43,499 nucleotides of DNA. Source: Campylobacteraceae bacterium. GTDB taxonomy: Bacteria > Campylobacterota > Campylobacteria > Campylobacterales > Sulfurovaceae. The number at the start of each line of letters is the position of its first letter. Position 1 is the stretch's first letter. Position numbers and translations under genes: made by a program. The notes under the pieces were generated by a model, which saw only the letters and a list, made by a program, of their open reading frames with translations, ran no database searches and was not told the origin of the DNA. This document shows, one piece after another, positions 43,313-43,499 of the stretch. Where the stretch lies: NCBI GenBank assembly GCA_027024155.1, contig JALVTE010000035.1, forward strand, positions 1 to 43,499. The letters run 5' to 3'.

Positions 43313-43499
43313 AAGGCATATCCAATGTCCTTAAGGATTTTTCTTCCATAAAATATAATAAACTAAAAGCTTCCCATCGCCGTCATCGTATAATACAAAA
43401 CCCCAAAGAAATAAAAAGTTTGACAATGTAAAAAACATGTTAAACTAAGGGGTGCTAAAGTAGAAAGAGGAAGATAAAAGAGGTCGCTGTCATTGGTTA
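43313..43499. other. Terminal non-coding segment
   Basis: No gene is seen before the window end. It includes TCCTTAAGGA followed by T-rich DNA (43336-43352), and an imperfect inverted repeat (43417-43429 with 43435-43446, AGTTT(G/A)ACA at both ends). The latter may be a terminator or the promoter region of a gene outside the window. Confidence 0.3.

Noticed and set aside
43417-43446. Sigma-70 promoter at the window end
   Set aside because: TTGACA and TAAACT are only 15 bases apart and form an inverted repeat; the gene it might serve is outside the window.

Overview
The window is chromosomal DNA from a low-GC bacterium of the Campylobacterota, most likely a marine Sulfurovum- or Sulfurimonas-like denitrifier. 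This is inferred from the AT-rich codon use, epsilonproteobacterial-type groES-groEL and an aminotransferase-hom pair, multihaem cytochromes, and a cytochrome-cd1 denitrification island. No genus marker such as 16S rRNA is present, so the genus is an inference.

Layout. (1) 0.1-3.5 kb: an apparent defence or mobile-type pair, a DEAD/DEAH helicase overlapping a T5orf172 (GIY-YIG) nuclease gene, preceded by a winged-helix remnant of a Fic protein. (2) 3.5-4.1 kb: a gene-poor stretch with an orphan FNR-type box, a well-placed -10, stacked hairpins and a possible 32-codon ORF. (3) 4.1-21.3 kb: mostly housekeeping genes: groEL/groES, tRNA-Met, a beta-barrel protein, serS, a pentahaem cytochrome, a frameshifted lipoprotein gene, leuA with a leucine-rich leader peptide, rpmE, rsmI, rlmB, a RodZ-like protein, an aminotransferase, hom, a YajQ-family gene and an M50 protease carrying a SUKH-like domain. 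(4) 21.3-21.8 kb: a cluster of palindromic intergenic repeats. (5) 21.8-33.4 kb: the nitrite and nitric oxide reduction island: small membrane proteins, norC, norB, a 52-residue membrane protein, nirS, a second pentahaem cytochrome, nirF, a thioredoxin-fold protein, a NirC-like cytochrome, nirJ, cobA/nirE and a CRP/FNR regulator. (6) 33.4-36.0 kb: uppP, a DedA-family gene and a secreted metallophosphoesterase. (7) 36.1-43.3 kb: an accessory block with a tightly packed six-gene cluster (FtsK-type ATPase, WG-repeat protein, an AbiE-type pair, two coiled-coil or helical-hairpin proteins) followed by a DUF234-type ATPase.

How the genes work together. NirS reduces nitrite to NO and NorBC reduces NO to N2O; NirE, NirF and NirJ make haem d1 for NirS. 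The siroheme decarboxylase genes (nirD/L/G/H) are not in the window. Six TTGAT-N4-ATCAA boxes, plus one copy with a single mismatch, are spread over 29 kb. In most of them a -10-like hexamer starts 29.5 bp from the box centre (30.5 bp in one), which is class II activator geometry. One box precedes the CRP/FNR gene itself, whose recognition helix has the E-x-x-S-R pattern expected for TTGAT. The same architecture precedes the distant pentahaem cytochrome near serS and the orphan transcript at 3.8 kb, so both probably belong to the regulon.

The strongest candidates for something undescribed are the FtsK/WG/AbiE/helical-hairpin cluster, the FNR-box-driven structured transcript at 3.6-3.9 kb, and the helicase-nuclease pair whose two partners share a helical module. 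Functions for these are inference only.
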